The notes beneath the pieces are model-generated. The model was given only the letters and a program-made list of their open reading frames with translations, did not search any database and was not told the DNA's origin. This document shows, piece after piece, positions 39,640 through 48,689 of a stretch of 64,000 bases of DNA. The DNA is from Caminicella sporogenes DSM 14501 (GTDB lineage: Bacteria; Bacillota; Clostridia; Peptostreptococcales; Caminicellaceae). Location of the stretch: assembly GCF_900142285.1 (NCBI RefSeq), contig NZ_FRAJ01000003.1, forward strand, positions 319,262-383,261. The letters run 5' to 3'. The first letter of the stretch is position 1. Each line of letters begins with the position of its first letter. A program made the position numbers and the translations under genes.

Positions 39640-40623
39640 TTATTTCATTTTTATGGCATTTCTAGGACATTTTTGTTCACAAGCTCCACAGCCAATACAA
39701 ACATCTTCCTTAACTTTATGTTTTTGTTTTAATTCTCCTTCAATTGCATCTACCGGACAAACTTTCTTACAAAGGGTACATCCTACACAATCTTCTTCTA
39801 TTATTTCTGCTTTTTTTCTATTTTCAAAGTTTGCATATATGGCTTTAGTAGGACATTTCTCAGCACAAAGCATACAATTAGTACATTTATCATAATTTAT
39901 TTTTGCTAAGTTGTTTGAAAATTCTATGGCATCAAAAGGACAAGTCTTAACACATATTTGGCAGCCTATACAACCTACATTACATTTTTCTTTAACAGTT
40001 TTTCCAAACTCCTTATTATTACAATCAACTATTACTTCTTGGTCATAAGGTACAAATTGTATAACTTGCTTTGGACAAACCTCTATACATTTTCCACAAG
40101 CAGTACACTTGTCTGGGTCTATTTTAGCTATTTTACCATCAGTAATTCTAATAGCATCAAATTGACAAGCCTCTACACATGTACCCAATCCCAAACAACC
40201 ATAACTACAGCTTTTACTTCCTCCACCAAGCATTGCAGCAGCTCTACAGTCCTGAATACCGAAGTATTCATATTTTTCCATACACTTTGTATTATCTCCA
40301 GCACATATTACTCTTGCAACTTTTCTTACGCCTTCTTCAACCTCAATGCCCATAATTTTACCAATTTTTTGTGCAGTCTCTGCTCCACCAACCGGACATC
40401 CGTTTACAGGAGCTCTTCCTTCAACAACTGCATTGGCAAAACCATCACATCCCGGAAATCCACAGCCTCCGCAGTTAGCTCCCGGTAATATTTCCCTTAT
40501 TTCAAGCGCTCTGGGATCTATTTCAACAGCAAACTTTTTAGAAGCATAAGCCAGTCCTGCTCCAAATACTAAACCCATACTGCCTAAACTTACACTAGCT
40601 AAAAGAATATTATTAATATCCAT
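39640..40623 (-). CDS. rnfB: Rnf complex subunit B, multi-cluster ferredoxin
   Basis: The 327-residue protein has an N-terminal membrane anchor (about 8-28), a 4Fe-4S domain with CGGCGFPGCDGFA, then a series of ferredoxin motifs CTACGKCIEVCP, CIGCQICVKTCP, CTNCMLCAEKCP, CVGCTLCKKVCP and CIGCGACEQKCP. It is the entry point for electrons from reduced ferredoxin. It is longer than proteobacterial RnfB (about 190 residues), as usual in Clostridia, and is the last gene of rnfCDGEAB. Confidence 0.96.
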   Translation of the reverse strand: MDINNILLASVSLGSMGLVFGAGLAYASKKFAVEIDPRALEIREILPGANCGGCGFPGCDGFANAVVEGRAPVNGCPVGGAETAQKIGKIMGIEVEEGVRKVARVICAGDNTKCMEKYEYFGIQDCRAAAMLGGGSKSCSYGCLGLGTCVEACQFDAIRITDGKIAKIDPDKCTACGKCIEVCPKQVIQFVPYDQEVIVDCNNKEFGKTVKEKCNVGCIGCQICVKTCPFDAIEFSNNLAKINYDKCTNCMLCAEKCPTKAIYANFENRKKAEIIEEDCVGCTLCKKVCPVDAIEGELKQKHKVKEDVCIGCGACEQKCPRNAIKMK

Positions 40624-40640
40624 TTATATCACCCCTTCTA

Positions 40641-41222
40641 TTAAACAAGTCCTGTAAAACCTAAAAATGCTATTGACATTAGACTTGCTGTAATAAGTGC
40701 TATAGGAAAACCTTTAAAAGGAGTTGGAACATCTGCAATTTCAAGTTTTTCTCTTATACCTGCAAATAACACTATAGCAAGAGAAAATCCTATTGCCGCT
40801 CCTATAGAATGAGTTATTGTTTGTATTAAATTAAATTTATACTGTATATTTAACAGCGCTAAACCTAATACCGCACAGTTTGTTGTAATAAGTGGTAAAT
40901 AAACACCTAATGCCTGATATAAAGTAGGACTTATTTTTTGAAGGACTATTTCAACAAACTGTACAAGTGAAGCAATTACTAAAATAAAAGCTACTATTTG
41001 CAAATATTCTATATGAGCAGGAATTAATATCAATTTTTGAACAAAATAAGTCATAATCCCCGCAAGTGTCATAACAAATGTAACCGCCATACCCATTCCT
41101 AAAGCAGTTTCAACTTGTTTAGAAACTCCCAAAAACGGACATATACCCAAGAATCTAGATAAAACAAAGTTATTAACTAATATAGAACTGACTAACAGTA
41201 CAAAAATACCTGCATTTTCCAT
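40641..41222 (-). CDS. rnfA: Rnf complex subunit A, membrane
   Basis: The 193-residue protein has six membrane helices and the conserved [20 protein letters not shown] near the N terminus, plus [12 protein letters not shown], whose cysteines hold the intramembrane iron-sulfur centre shared with RnfE. It lies 11 bases after rnfE. Confidence 0.96.
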   Translation of the reverse strand: MENAGIFVLLVSSILVNNFVLSRFLGICPFLGVSKQVETALGMGMAVTFVMTLAGIMTYFVQKLILIPAHIEYLQIVAFILVIASLVQFVEIVLQKISPTLYQALGVYLPLITTNCAVLGLALLNIQYKFNLIQTITHSIGAAIGFSLAIVLFAGIREKLEIADVPTPFKGFPIALITASLMSIAFLGFTGLV

Positions 41223-41233
41223 ATCCGTCCCTC

Positions 41234-41842
41234 CTATTTATTTTTAGACTTGATAACATTATTAATAGCTAATAATATACCTAGAGCCAAAAATGCTCCT
41301 GGAGGTAATATCATTATTAAAGCAGGTTTAAAAGAGGCTCCAAATACATTAAAACCAAAAATACTTCCTGCACCTAACAATTCTCTAATACTACCTAACA
41401 ACGTTAGAGCCCATGTAAAACCTAATCCCATACCTATACCATCAAAAGCAGAACCTAAAACTCCATTTTTAGAAGCATATGCTTCTGCTCTTGCTAATAT
41501 CAAACAGTTAACAACTATAAGAGGAATAAATAATCCAAGGGTATTAAATAATGCAGGAACATATCCTTCCATCAACATTCCAACTATAGTAACGAAACTT
41601 GCTATGACAACAATAAAAACCGGTATTCTAATTTTACTAGGTATAAATTTTCTTAGCAAAGATATAACAGTATTTGAACATACTAAAACAGCAGTAGTTG
41701 CTAAACCCATACCCATACCATTACTTGCCGAAGTTGTTACAGCTAATGTAGGACACATACCTAACAATTGAAAAAATATCGGATTTTCTTTAACAAGTCC
41801 ATTTTTTAAATTCTTTATAGGATTCAAAATTTTCACCTCCAC
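41234..41842 (-). CDS. rnfE: Rnf complex subunit E, membrane
   Basis: The 202-residue protein is a six-helix paralogue of RnfA, with [20 protein letters not shown] and [18 protein letters not shown] carrying the conserved cysteines. RnfA and RnfE form a pseudo-symmetric pair in the ion-translocating core. It starts two bases after rnfG ends. Confidence 0.96.
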   Translation of the reverse strand: MEVKILNPIKNLKNGLVKENPIFFQLLGMCPTLAVTTSASNGMGMGLATTAVLVCSNTVISLLRKFIPSKIRIPVFIVVIASFVTIVGMLMEGYVPALFNTLGLFIPLIVVNCLILARAEAYASKNGVLGSAFDGIGMGLGFTWALTLLGSIRELLGAGSIFGFNVFGASFKPALIMILPPGAFLALGILLAINNVIKSKNK

Positions 41843-41844
41843 TA

Positions 41845-42423
41845 TTATTTGCCTGCTACTAATTTGAAGGCTTCTACAGCATAATTAACACCACTTGTTA
41901 CAGCTCTAGAAGTAATAGTTGCTCCAGAAATAGCCTGAATTTCATTATCCTTTGGTTGACCTGACTTTGTTACTTTCAATTCTTTTTCTATACTTTTGCC
42001 TTCGTATTGTGTATAAAATGAAGGAAGTGTAGCATTTGCTCCAAGTCCCGGAGTTTCTTGATGATTTCCTATTCTAACTCCTTTTATTTTTCCATCCATA
42101 CCAATTCCAGTCATCACTTCAACTGCTCCACCATATCCAGATGGAAGAGTTTTTATTGCATAGCCAATAATCTCTTCACCTTTATATCCTGCATAAATTT
42201 CCACTACTTTATCATTTTGACTTACAACCTCTTTAAACTTTTCTTCACTTACAGGCTTAAAATTTTCTGCATCTGGCAGAACATTTTTACGTGCTTTATT
42301 ATTAGCTGCTTCTCTTTGAGCTAAAATCTGGTCTTTACTAAGGTCATATGTAAATGAAAGTGCAAGAGCTGAAACTGCACAAATCAATAATAAAATCAAT
42401 CCTAGTTTAACTATTTCTTTCAT
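41845..42423 (-). CDS. rnfG: Rnf complex subunit G, covalent FMN
   Basis: The 192-residue protein has an N-terminal membrane helix and an FMN-binding domain. The flavinylation motif is ISGATITSRAV (Thr around residue 172). Upstream residues GIGMDGKIKGVRIGNHQETPG also match the family. Its start overlaps the rnfD end by 17 bases. Confidence 0.96.
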   Translation of the reverse strand: MKEIVKLGLILLLICAVSALALSFTYDLSKDQILAQREAANNKARKNVLPDAENFKPVSEEKFKEVVSQNDKVVEIYAGYKGEEIIGYAIKTLPSGYGGAVEVMTGIGMDGKIKGVRIGNHQETPGLGANATLPSFYTQYEGKSIEKELKVTKSGQPKDNEIQAISGATITSRAVTSGVNYAVEAFKLVAGK

Positions 42424-43363
42424 TTTTCTTCACCTCCCCAAATACTCTTGGGCTAGTATACTTATCTATAAGTGGACTTGCAACATTCATTAATATTATC
42501 GAATATGAAACACCTTCAGGGTATCCTCCATACAATCTTATAATAGTAGTTAGTATACCACAGCCTAAAGCAAATATTACTTGTCCCTTAGGAGTAACAG
42601 GTGATGATGCATAATCTGTTGCCATAAATATAGCACCTATCATTAATCCACCTGCTAAAATTTGATACATCATAAAGTGAAAATCAAATCCACCTAAAAT
42701 AAACATTAAAATTGCAACTGTAGATATGTATATAACTGGTATCCTCGGTGTAATAACCCTTCTATAAAGAAGATAAATACCACCTATTATCAATGCTAAA
42801 GCTGACGTTTCTCCTATACATCCTCCATGATTACCTAAAAACAAATCCATCAATGTAGGTAATTTTTGAGTTATACCTTCTGCTCCACTTATTATAGGCA
42901 GTGGAGTAGCAGTACTAACTGCATCAAATGGTCTAACCCAATTTGTCATTTCTGTTGGCCAAGATGCCAAAAGCATTGCTCTTGCAGCTAGTGCTGGATT
43001 CATAAAATTGTGCCCTAATCCACCAAATAATTGCTTTACAACTGCAATAGCAAAAACTGAACCTATTACAGCTAACCACCATGGAGAAGTAGATGGCATA
43101 TTGAATGCCAACAATAAACCAGTTACTACAGCACTCCAATCATTTATTGTTACTTCCTGTTTTCTTATTTTCTGAATGACAGCTTCAGTAACAACTGCTG
43201 TTACTACTGTAAAAAAGATTACTTTTAAAGCAGCTAATCCAAAATAATATATACCTGCAAAAGTTGCGGGTAATAATGCTATAACAACATCTCGCATTAT
43301 TCTACTTATAGTTTCATCAGACCTTATATGAGGCGATGAAGACACAATCAATCTTGTTTCCAT
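42407..43363 (-). CDS. rnfD: Rnf complex subunit D, covalent FMN membrane protein
   Basis: The 318-residue protein has about nine membrane helices. It contains HNFMNPALAARAMLLASWP and the flavin-attachment block VSTATPLP, which binds FMN through Thr. It lies 16 bases after rnfC and forms part of the membrane electron path. Ion specificity (Na+ or H+) cannot be read from sequence alone. Confidence 0.96.
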   Translation of the reverse strand: METRLIVSSSPHIRSDETISRIMRDVVIALLPATFAGIYYFGLAALKVIFFTVVTAVVTEAVIQKIRKQEVTINDWSAVVTGLLLAFNMPSTSPWWLAVIGSVFAIAVVKQLFGGLGHNFMNPALAARAMLLASWPTEMTNWVRPFDAVSTATPLPIISGAEGITQKLPTLMDLFLGNHGGCIGETSALALIIGGIYLLYRRVITPRIPVIYISTVAILMFILGGFDFHFMMYQILAGGLMIGAIFMATDYASSPVTPKGQVIFALGCGILTTIIRLYGGYPEGVSYSIILMNVASPLIDKYTSPRVFGEVKKNERNS

Positions 43364-43379
43364 CTGATTACCTCCTTAT

Positions 43380-44702
43380 TTATTTCGCCTTTCTCTTTTT
43401 AGCTAAAATTTCCCTTTTAGCAACACGTATTGATTGAAGTAGTGGTCTCTTTGAAGGACATATAAAAGAACAAGAACCACATTCTATACAATCTAAAGCA
43501 TTATACTTTTCCGCAGTTTCAAACATATTTTTAAGAGAATAAGCACTTATATATAGTGGTTGTAAAAACGCCGGACATATTTCTACACACTTACCACATT
43601 TAATACATGGTCCCGGTTTTGGAAGTTTAGCTTCTTCAGGTGTAAACACCAAAATTCCAGAAGTTGTTTTTACAGCTGGAATCTCATCTGTATGCTGAGC
43701 AAGTCCCATCATAGGTCCACCCATAATAATTTTTCCGGGTGTACCATTATAACCACCACACTGCTCAATAATTTCTTTAAAACTTGTACCAACCTTAATT
43801 AATAAATTCTTAGGTTCTTTTATCCCTTTTCCTGTTACTGTACATATTCTTTCAATAAGAGGCATTCCAGTTTTTATAGCTTTTGCAATAGCTGCAGCAG
43901 TACCTACATTATTAACTACAACACCTGCATCCATTGGCAGTCCACCAGATGGAACCTCTCTCTTTGTACATGCATAAATAAGCTGTTTCTCTGCCCCTTG
44001 AGGATATTTCGTATGAAGTCCAACAACTTCTATTCCATCTTCACCTTTTACAGCTTCTTTCATACTTTCAATGGCATCTGGTTTATTGTCTTCGATTCCT
44101 ATGTAAGCCTTATTAACATTTAAAACTTTCATCATTGCTTTTAATCCATATACTATATCTTCTGGATTTTCAAGCATAAGCCTATGATCAGCAGTTAAAT
44201 AAGGTTCACATTCTGCTCCATTTAAAATAATTACATCAATTTTCTTTTCTGGAGGAGGAGAAAGTTTTACATGAGTTGGAAAGCCTGCTCCACCCATTCC
44301 AACTATACCGGCTTCTTTAATAATATTTTTTATTTCTTCTCCTGTTAAACTCTCAATATCACCTTTTGGGATAACGCTTTCATGCAAAGTGTTTAACCCA
44401 TCTGATTCAATAACAACACAAAGTGTTTCGCCGCTTGGAGTAAGCATCTCTTTAACTTGTTTTACAGTACCTGAAACACTGCTGTGTACGGGAACAGATA
44501 CAAACGCAGACGCTTCTCCAATTTTTTGACCAACTTTTACTTTATCCCCTGGCTTCACAAGTGGCTCACATGGTGCACCTATATGTTGTCTAAGGGGTAT
44601 GGTAACTATTTTTGGTTCAATTGCTTTTTCAACTTTTTTTCTTGCAGTTGGTTCTTTAAAATGAGGAGGATGTACACCGCCCCTAAAAGATAAAAAACCC
44701 AT
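43380..44702 (-). CDS. rnfC: Rnf complex subunit C, NAD-binding
   Basis: The 440-residue protein has the N-terminal RnfC domain (FRGGVHPPHFKEPT), the NADH/FMN-binding glycine-rich GIVGMGGAGFPTHVK at about 133-147, an SLBB-like region, and two 4Fe-4S motifs, CIKCGKCVEICP and CIECGSCSFICP, near the C terminus. It reduces NAD with electrons passed from ferredoxin. It is the first rnf gene, behind a promoter near 44870. GAAGGGGTG precedes the ATG. Confidence 0.97.
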   Translation of the reverse strand: MGFLSFRGGVHPPHFKEPTARKKVEKAIEPKIVTIPLRQHIGAPCEPLVKPGDKVKVGQKIGEASAFVSVPVHSSVSGTVKQVKEMLTPSGETLCVVIESDGLNTLHESVIPKGDIESLTGEEIKNIIKEAGIVGMGGAGFPTHVKLSPPPEKKIDVIILNGAECEPYLTADHRLMLENPEDIVYGLKAMMKVLNVNKAYIGIEDNKPDAIESMKEAVKGEDGIEVVGLHTKYPQGAEKQLIYACTKREVPSGGLPMDAGVVVNNVGTAAAIAKAIKTGMPLIERICTVTGKGIKEPKNLLIKVGTSFKEIIEQCGGYNGTPGKIIMGGPMMGLAQHTDEIPAVKTTSGILVFTPEEAKLPKPGPCIKCGKCVEICPAFLQPLYISAYSLKNMFETAEKYNALDCIECGSCSFICPSKRPLLQSIRVAKREILAKKRKAK

Positions 44703-44843
44703 AATTTTTCACCCCTTCAAAAAAAATTTGTTTATTTTTTAGATTATTTTTATATTATCCCTTCTTTTATCAAATATAATACTGTATACAAGGTTTAACA
44801 AAAATTTTATTGTTTAAAAAAAACATAGAAGGGCTCCTTATAT

Positions 44844-44872
44844 ATGTTACATTTATTCATTAACATTGTCAA
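44844..44872 (-). promoter_or_regulatory. rnfC: Promoter of the rnf operon
   Basis: TTGACA (44872-44867) and TAACAT (44849-44844) are spaced by 17 bases. The transcript would have a leader of about 135 bases, which includes an ATG-initiated 18-codon frame at 44826-44770 with GGAG upstream. Whether that frame is translated is unknown. Confidence 0.6.
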
Positions 44873-44886
44873 TCATTGTGAATAAA

Positions 44887-44898
44887 GTAACATGTTAC
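44887..44898. promoter_or_regulatory. Palindrome upstream of the rnf promoter
   Basis: GTAACATGTTAC is a perfect 12-bp dyad whose near edge is 14 bases from the rnf -35 box. TGTTACAT recurs inside the promoter itself at 44845-44852. The position suits an activator or repressor site; the neighbouring TTGTGAA only weakly recalls Rex operators, so the binding protein is unknown. Confidence 0.45.
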
Positions 44899-44941
44899 AT
44901 AAATTGCAAGTTTTATGTCATATACTTTTTATGTTAATATG

Positions 44942-45490
44942 CTATAAATTTTCATTTAAATCTTTCAAACCTTCTTTTAAATTATTTTTTATCCACTTTA
45001 AAACATCTATATTGTTAATAGGTACTTCACCCAAAATTTCCTTTATTTCCTTAGTATTTAAAATATATGACTTATTATTCTTTTTATGGACATATATAAA
45101 ATCTATATTGGGATTTGAAAGAATGAGTGTTAATAACGTATCTACCATATTTCCTAGTGGTGCTCTGTCAATATGACTATATTTGAAAACAGCTTTTACT
45201 ACCGTACCTTTACCCATTTTTGAATTAATTTCAAAAAAACCGTCACAAGCTTCAGCTGCTGCCTTAAACATAGGTATCCCAAGTCCTACCTTTCTAGTAG
45301 TTCGACTAGTATAAAAAGGATTAGTTACTCTTTTAAGAATTTCTTCATTCATTCCTTTTCCATTATCTTTTATGATTATTGTCAAAATATCTTTTTCTAT
45401 ATCTTCGTCTATTATAATTTCTATTAAAGAAGCATTAGCCGATATGGAATTTTGAGCTATATCTAATATATGCATTGACAACTCTTTCAT
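44942..45490 (-). CDS. Histidine-kinase-like ATPase domain protein
   Basis: The 182-residue protein contains a GHKL ATPase domain: ILDIAQNSISANASLIEI (N box), DNGKGMNEE and KVGLGIPMFKAAAEACDGFFEI. There is no HisKA or receiver domain. Proteins of this kind accompany putative sensory [FeFe]-hydrogenases and bifurcating-hydrogenase operons in Clostridia. It is the last gene of the hydrogenase-sensor module, about 240 bases before rnfC. Its target is not known. Confidence 0.82.
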   Translation of the reverse strand: MKELSMHILDIAQNSISANASLIEIIIDEDIEKDILTIIIKDNGKGMNEEILKRVTNPFYTSRTTRKVGLGIPMFKAAAEACDGFFEINSKMGKGTVVKAVFKYSHIDRAPLGNMVDTLLTLILSNPNIDFIYVHKKNNKSYILNTKEIKEILGEVPINNIDVLKWIKNNLKEGLKDLNENL

Positions 45491-45521
45491 TCTACTACCT
45501 CTTTCATAATTTTTAAATACA

Positions 45522-46241
45522 TTAAAAAATATCTCTATTTAAAAATTTAAAAACTTCATCTATTGTCTTGTTTTCTATTTGCATGTAATTTATTCTCTCT
45601 GAAATATCTCCCAAATAATGAGCATCGGAATTAGTTATGAAACTATATCTTTTAAGATATTTATATTCTTTTATCAAATCATTTTTATTACAGTGTACTG
45701 AAATTTCAAGTGTTTTTATATCTAAATCAAATGGAATAAAACCCAAATTGGAAATTATACTGAAATTTTTTTTATCTATATGTGCCGGTATGACTAAACC
45801 ATCTAATTCTTTAACCTTTTTAAAAGTCTGCTGTATAGTTATATCTACTGACGAAATGAGTAATCTTTCTTCTCTTCCTATGATATTATCATGTATATCA
45901 AATATAAGCTGCTCTCCAAAAAATTCCGGTTTATTTTTTATATCTGGAATTAAAGTATTAATGCTTTTTTCAAACTCTACTGCTTTATAAACATCTTTAA
46001 ATAGACATAATAAATGAACTTCCTCTTTTGTTTGAATTTCCATTCCCGGAATAACTAATAGACCTTTACTCTCTGCTATCTCAATACAAGGCATACAATT
46101 TTTGACTGAATTATGGTCAGTTATAGCTATTATATCTAAACCTTTTAATAATGCCATATTAACAATATTATTCGGCGTCATATCTCTATCACCACATGGC
46201 GATAAAGAAGTATGTATATGCAAATCATAGTAAAATTTCAT
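45522..46241 (-). CDS. PHP-domain phosphoesterase
   Basis: The 239-residue protein starts DLHIHTSLSPCGDRDMTPN, the PHP metal-binding motif, followed by ITDHNSVKNC, VIPGMEIQTKEEVHLL and SDAHYLGD at the C terminus. The family includes polymerase-associated and nucleotide phosphoesterases; the substrate here is unknown. It directly abuts the DRTGG gene and belongs to the hydrogenase-sensor module. Confidence 0.88.
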   Translation of the reverse strand: MKFYYDLHIHTSLSPCGDRDMTPNNIVNMALLKGLDIIAITDHNSVKNCMPCIEIAESKGLLVIPGMEIQTKEEVHLLCLFKDVYKAVEFEKSINTLIPDIKNKPEFFGEQLIFDIHDNIIGREERLLISSVDITIQQTFKKVKELDGLVIPAHIDKKNFSIISNLGFIPFDLDIKTLEISVHCNKNDLIKEYKYLKRYSFITNSDAHYLGDISERINYMQIENKTIDEVFKFLNRDIF

Positions 46242-46577
46242 TTACCTCATCCCTGCTTCATAAAACTTTGAAAAAATATTAAAACTATCCAATTCAGTAG
46301 AAAGTATAGGAATTCCAACTTCATCAGCTTTTTTTAATGTTTCTTCATCAACTTCTATTGCTTCTGGAATAATGATACAAGCTAAATCAATTAAAGATGC
46401 AACTGCTACTATATTTAAATGAGTCTGAACTGTTATCCAAGCATTTCCTTCTTTAGCATGTGACATAACCCAACTTAAAAGATCACAATAGTATAGTCCG
46501 CTAATTTCCTTATTCAATGATTTGTTACCTGCTAAAAGTTTAAATCCAAACTTTTCCACAGCATCTTTTACAAGCAT
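46242..46577 (-). CDS. DRTGG-domain protein (second copy)
   Basis: The 111-residue protein matches the stand-alone DRTGG family found near [FeFe]-hydrogenase genes: KLLAGNKSLNKEISGLYYCD, then a HAKEGNAWITVQTHLNI block. It resembles the 120-residue protein at 48314-48676, with which it flanks the hydrogenase-like gene. It may bind a nucleotide or small ligand. The start follows GGGGGGATATAA closely. Confidence 0.8.
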   Translation of the reverse strand: MLVKDAVEKFGFKLLAGNKSLNKEISGLYYCDLLSWVMSHAKEGNAWITVQTHLNIVAVASLIDLACIIIPEAIEVDEETLKKADEVGIPILSTELDSFNIFSKFYEAGMR

Positions 46578-46594
46578 TTATATCCCCCCGTCAA

Positions 46595-47851
46595 TTATTT
46601 TTTCATTTTATTTTTTAGATTTATTACACAATCTTCTTTTCTAGCCTTTCCTCTAACTATATCTTCTGCTAGCGCATGACACGATGGAGCTCCACATGAG
46701 CCACAGTCAATTCCCGGCAACTCTTTGTAAATTTTTTCTAAAAGTTCCATTTTTTCTATAGCTTTTTGTATATCCGAATCTAATTTTAATACAGGACTTG
46801 GTTTAATTTCTTCAGTCCAACCTATTTTCCCTTCTTCTAAAAGCCTTTTTGCATAATCTTTATCTATTTTTATATCTCCATATAAATTCGTAATTTTTCT
46901 TATCCTAGTTTTTGCAATAAACGGATTTTCTACATTAAGAGGACCTCCTACACATCCAGTAGTACATGCATATCCTTCAAAAAAATCTATATTGTTAAGT
47001 TTCCCTAGTTCAATTTCTTCAAGGACTTTTATTACATTTTCTATTCCATCTACAGCTAAATAATTATCAATTCCTATTGAAAAACTCTGCCCACCTACTC
47101 TAGCCCAACCTATACCTTTTCCGGAAGCTCTTTGAATTTTGTCATTTGTGTCAACTTCTTTATAAGCCTTTAAAAGTTTAGAATATATAGTTTCAATAGC
47201 TATGGCCCCATCGACAAACGATTTCTTTAATCCTAAAGGCTTTTTTACACTTGTTATTTTAGCTGGACATTGAGCAATATAAAATACCCCAATATCTTCC
47301 TGCTTTAGCCCGTACTTCTCCATAACTTCTTGTTTAGCAAGCCTTGCCGCAATTTCCATGGGAGATTCAAAAGGAATTATATTATCTATTAAAGATGGAA
47401 ATCTTATTTGAATAAGTCTTAATATAGCTGGACAAAGAGTAGCTATTAAAGGTTTTGGCATTTTATTTTCTTTTACCAAATCTTCTAATAGTAAAGATAG
47501 AATATCTGCTGCATAAGCTTCATCATAAACGTAGTCAAATCCTATATTATAAAAACAATTAAATATGCGATTTATATCTTTATCAACTGAAAATTGACCA
47601 TATAACGGTAAAGAAACTAATGCTATTTTAAATTTATAATTTTTAAGCATACTAAGGTCATTAGATAAAGCTTTTTTTGCATGGTATGGACAAACTTTTA
47701 TACATTCACCACAATCTATGCACCTTTCTTTAATAATTCTTGCCTTGTTGTTTTTTATTCTAATAGCTTCAGTTGGACATCTTCTTAAACAATTTGTACA
47801 TCCATTACACAACTCACTTTCTAAAGTAACTGAATGCCAGTACTCTTTCAT
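46595..47851 (-). CDS. Putative sensory [FeFe]-hydrogenase (group D-like)
   Basis: The 418-residue protein has two N-terminal 4Fe-4S motifs (C15-C25, C44-C54), a hydrogenase large-subunit domain and a C-terminal iron-sulfur motif (C383, C386, C391, C408). All four H-cluster cysteines appear present: C140 in ATLCPAI, C195 in AQCPAK, and C296 and C300 in YACTTGCVGG. The proton-transfer Cys that normally precedes the first is Leu139 here. That pattern and the neighbours (DRTGG, GHKL ATPases, PHP) match putative sensory enzymes rather than bulk H2-producing ones. A role in sensing H2 or redox state is inferred. Confidence 0.82.
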   Translation of the reverse strand: MKEYWHSVTLESELCNGCTNCLRRCPTEAIRIKNNKARIIKERCIDCGECIKVCPYHAKKALSNDLSMLKNYKFKIALVSLPLYGQFSVDKDINRIFNCFYNIGFDYVYDEAYAADILSLLLEDLVKENKMPKPLIATLCPAILRLIQIRFPSLIDNIIPFESPMEIAARLAKQEVMEKYGLKQEDIGVFYIAQCPAKITSVKKPLGLKKSFVDGAIAIETIYSKLLKAYKEVDTNDKIQRASGKGIGWARVGGQSFSIGIDNYLAVDGIENVIKVLEEIELGKLNNIDFFEGYACTTGCVGGPLNVENPFIAKTRIRKITNLYGDIKIDKDYAKRLLEEGKIGWTEEIKPSPVLKLDSDIQKAIEKMELLEKIYKELPGIDCGSCGAPSCHALAEDIVRGKARKEDCVINLKNKMKK

Positions 47852-47876
47852 TTTATTTCCCCCAATTATAAAAATA

Positions 47877-48314
47877 TTATAAATACATTGTCATTTTTAC
47901 TGTTGTGCCATGTCCTAATTTTGACTCTATTACAAATTCATCACTTGACTTTTTCATATTTGGTAGCCCCATTCCAGCCCCAAATCCAAGTTCTCTAACT
48001 CTATTAGATGCTGTTGAAAAACCCTCTTGCATTGCTAACTCTATATTTTCAATGCCCGGTCCATTATCCTTTGCTATTATTTCAATTCTATCAGGCATGA
48101 TATAAACAATTATATTCCCGCCTTCAGAATGTATCACTATATTTATTTCAGCTTCATATGTAGCAATTGCCACTCTTCTAATAATATTAGAATCTATACC
48201 CAACTGTCTTAAAACTTTTTTTATACTGCTTGAAGCTTCTCCTGCTCTAGAAAAATCGTCTTTTAAAATATTATATTCAAGTTTTATACCACTTGCTTTT
48301 TTCTCTGACTCCAT
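47877..48314 (-). CDS. Anti-sigma-factor-like ATPase (RsbW/SpoIIAB fold)
   Basis: The 145-residue protein is an HATPase_c_2 domain with RVAIATYEAEINIVIHSEGG (N box), DNGPGIENIELAMQEG and ELGFGAGMGLPNMKK. Relatives act as serine kinases or anti-sigma factors. It overlaps the stop of the upstream DRTGG gene by one base and precedes the hydrogenase-like gene by 25, so it probably transmits that protein's signal. No partner sigma factor is seen nearby. Confidence 0.87.
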   Translation of the reverse strand: MESEKKASGIKLEYNILKDDFSRAGEASSSIKKVLRQLGIDSNIIRRVAIATYEAEINIVIHSEGGNIIVYIMPDRIEIIAKDNGPGIENIELAMQEGFSTASNRVRELGFGAGMGLPNMKKSSDEFVIESKLGHGTTVKMTMYL

Positions 48315-48676
48315 TAATCTTCAGCTCCTTTAATGGATATACCTCTAAGTCCATTGCTATATAATATGCCACATGAAGTATATAGAGTATGCTTTGTTGA
48401 CAGTAAAACAAGCTCCATATCTTTTGCCATTTCAATTACTTCTTTTGAAGGTATTTTCCCCCTTACAAAAACTATAGCATTTAAATCCAGCATTTCTGCA
48501 GTTCTTATTACTTGAAGATTTGTAAGTCCCGTCAGCAACAATACTTTATCATCTACAAAAGCTAAAACATCACTCATCAAATCACATCCAAAAGCCGCAT
48601 TTACTTTACAATTGGCATAATTCTCTCCTGTTAAAAATTTAGCATCTAATAGTTTTTTTATATCACTAATTAACAA
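48314..48676 (-). CDS. DRTGG-domain protein (first copy)
   Basis: The 120-residue protein has the DRTGG fold: FLTGENYANCKVNAAFGCDL, then MSDVLAFVDDKVLLLTGLTN and LNAIVFVRGKIPSKEVIEMA. It opens the six-gene hydrogenase-sensor module and lies 13 bases after the SPOR gene, so the SPOR gene may share its transcript. The ligand is unknown. Confidence 0.82.
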   Translation of the reverse strand: MLISDIKKLLDAKFLTGENYANCKVNAAFGCDLMSDVLAFVDDKVLLLTGLTNLQVIRTAEMLDLNAIVFVRGKIPSKEVIEMAKDMELVLLSTKHTLYTSCGILYSNGLRGISIKGAED

Positions 48677-48689
48677 TGCATAAACCCCC

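Noticed and set aside
39958-40488. A 176-codon plus-strand frame inside rnfB
   Set aside because: It is antisense to the cysteine-rich ferredoxin motifs of rnfB, has no ribosome-binding site, and gives a low-complexity Ser/Thr/Tyr-rich product.
41250-41771. A 173-codon plus-strand frame inside rnfE
   Set aside because: It lies opposite a fully conserved rnfE gene, and its Asn/Pro/Lys-rich product is what antisense reading of a membrane protein gives.
44876-44892. A Rex operator near the rnf promoter (TTGTGAA...GTAACA)
   Set aside because: Only one half-site is a fair match; the second half lacks TTCACAA or TTAACAA, so Rex control is not supported.
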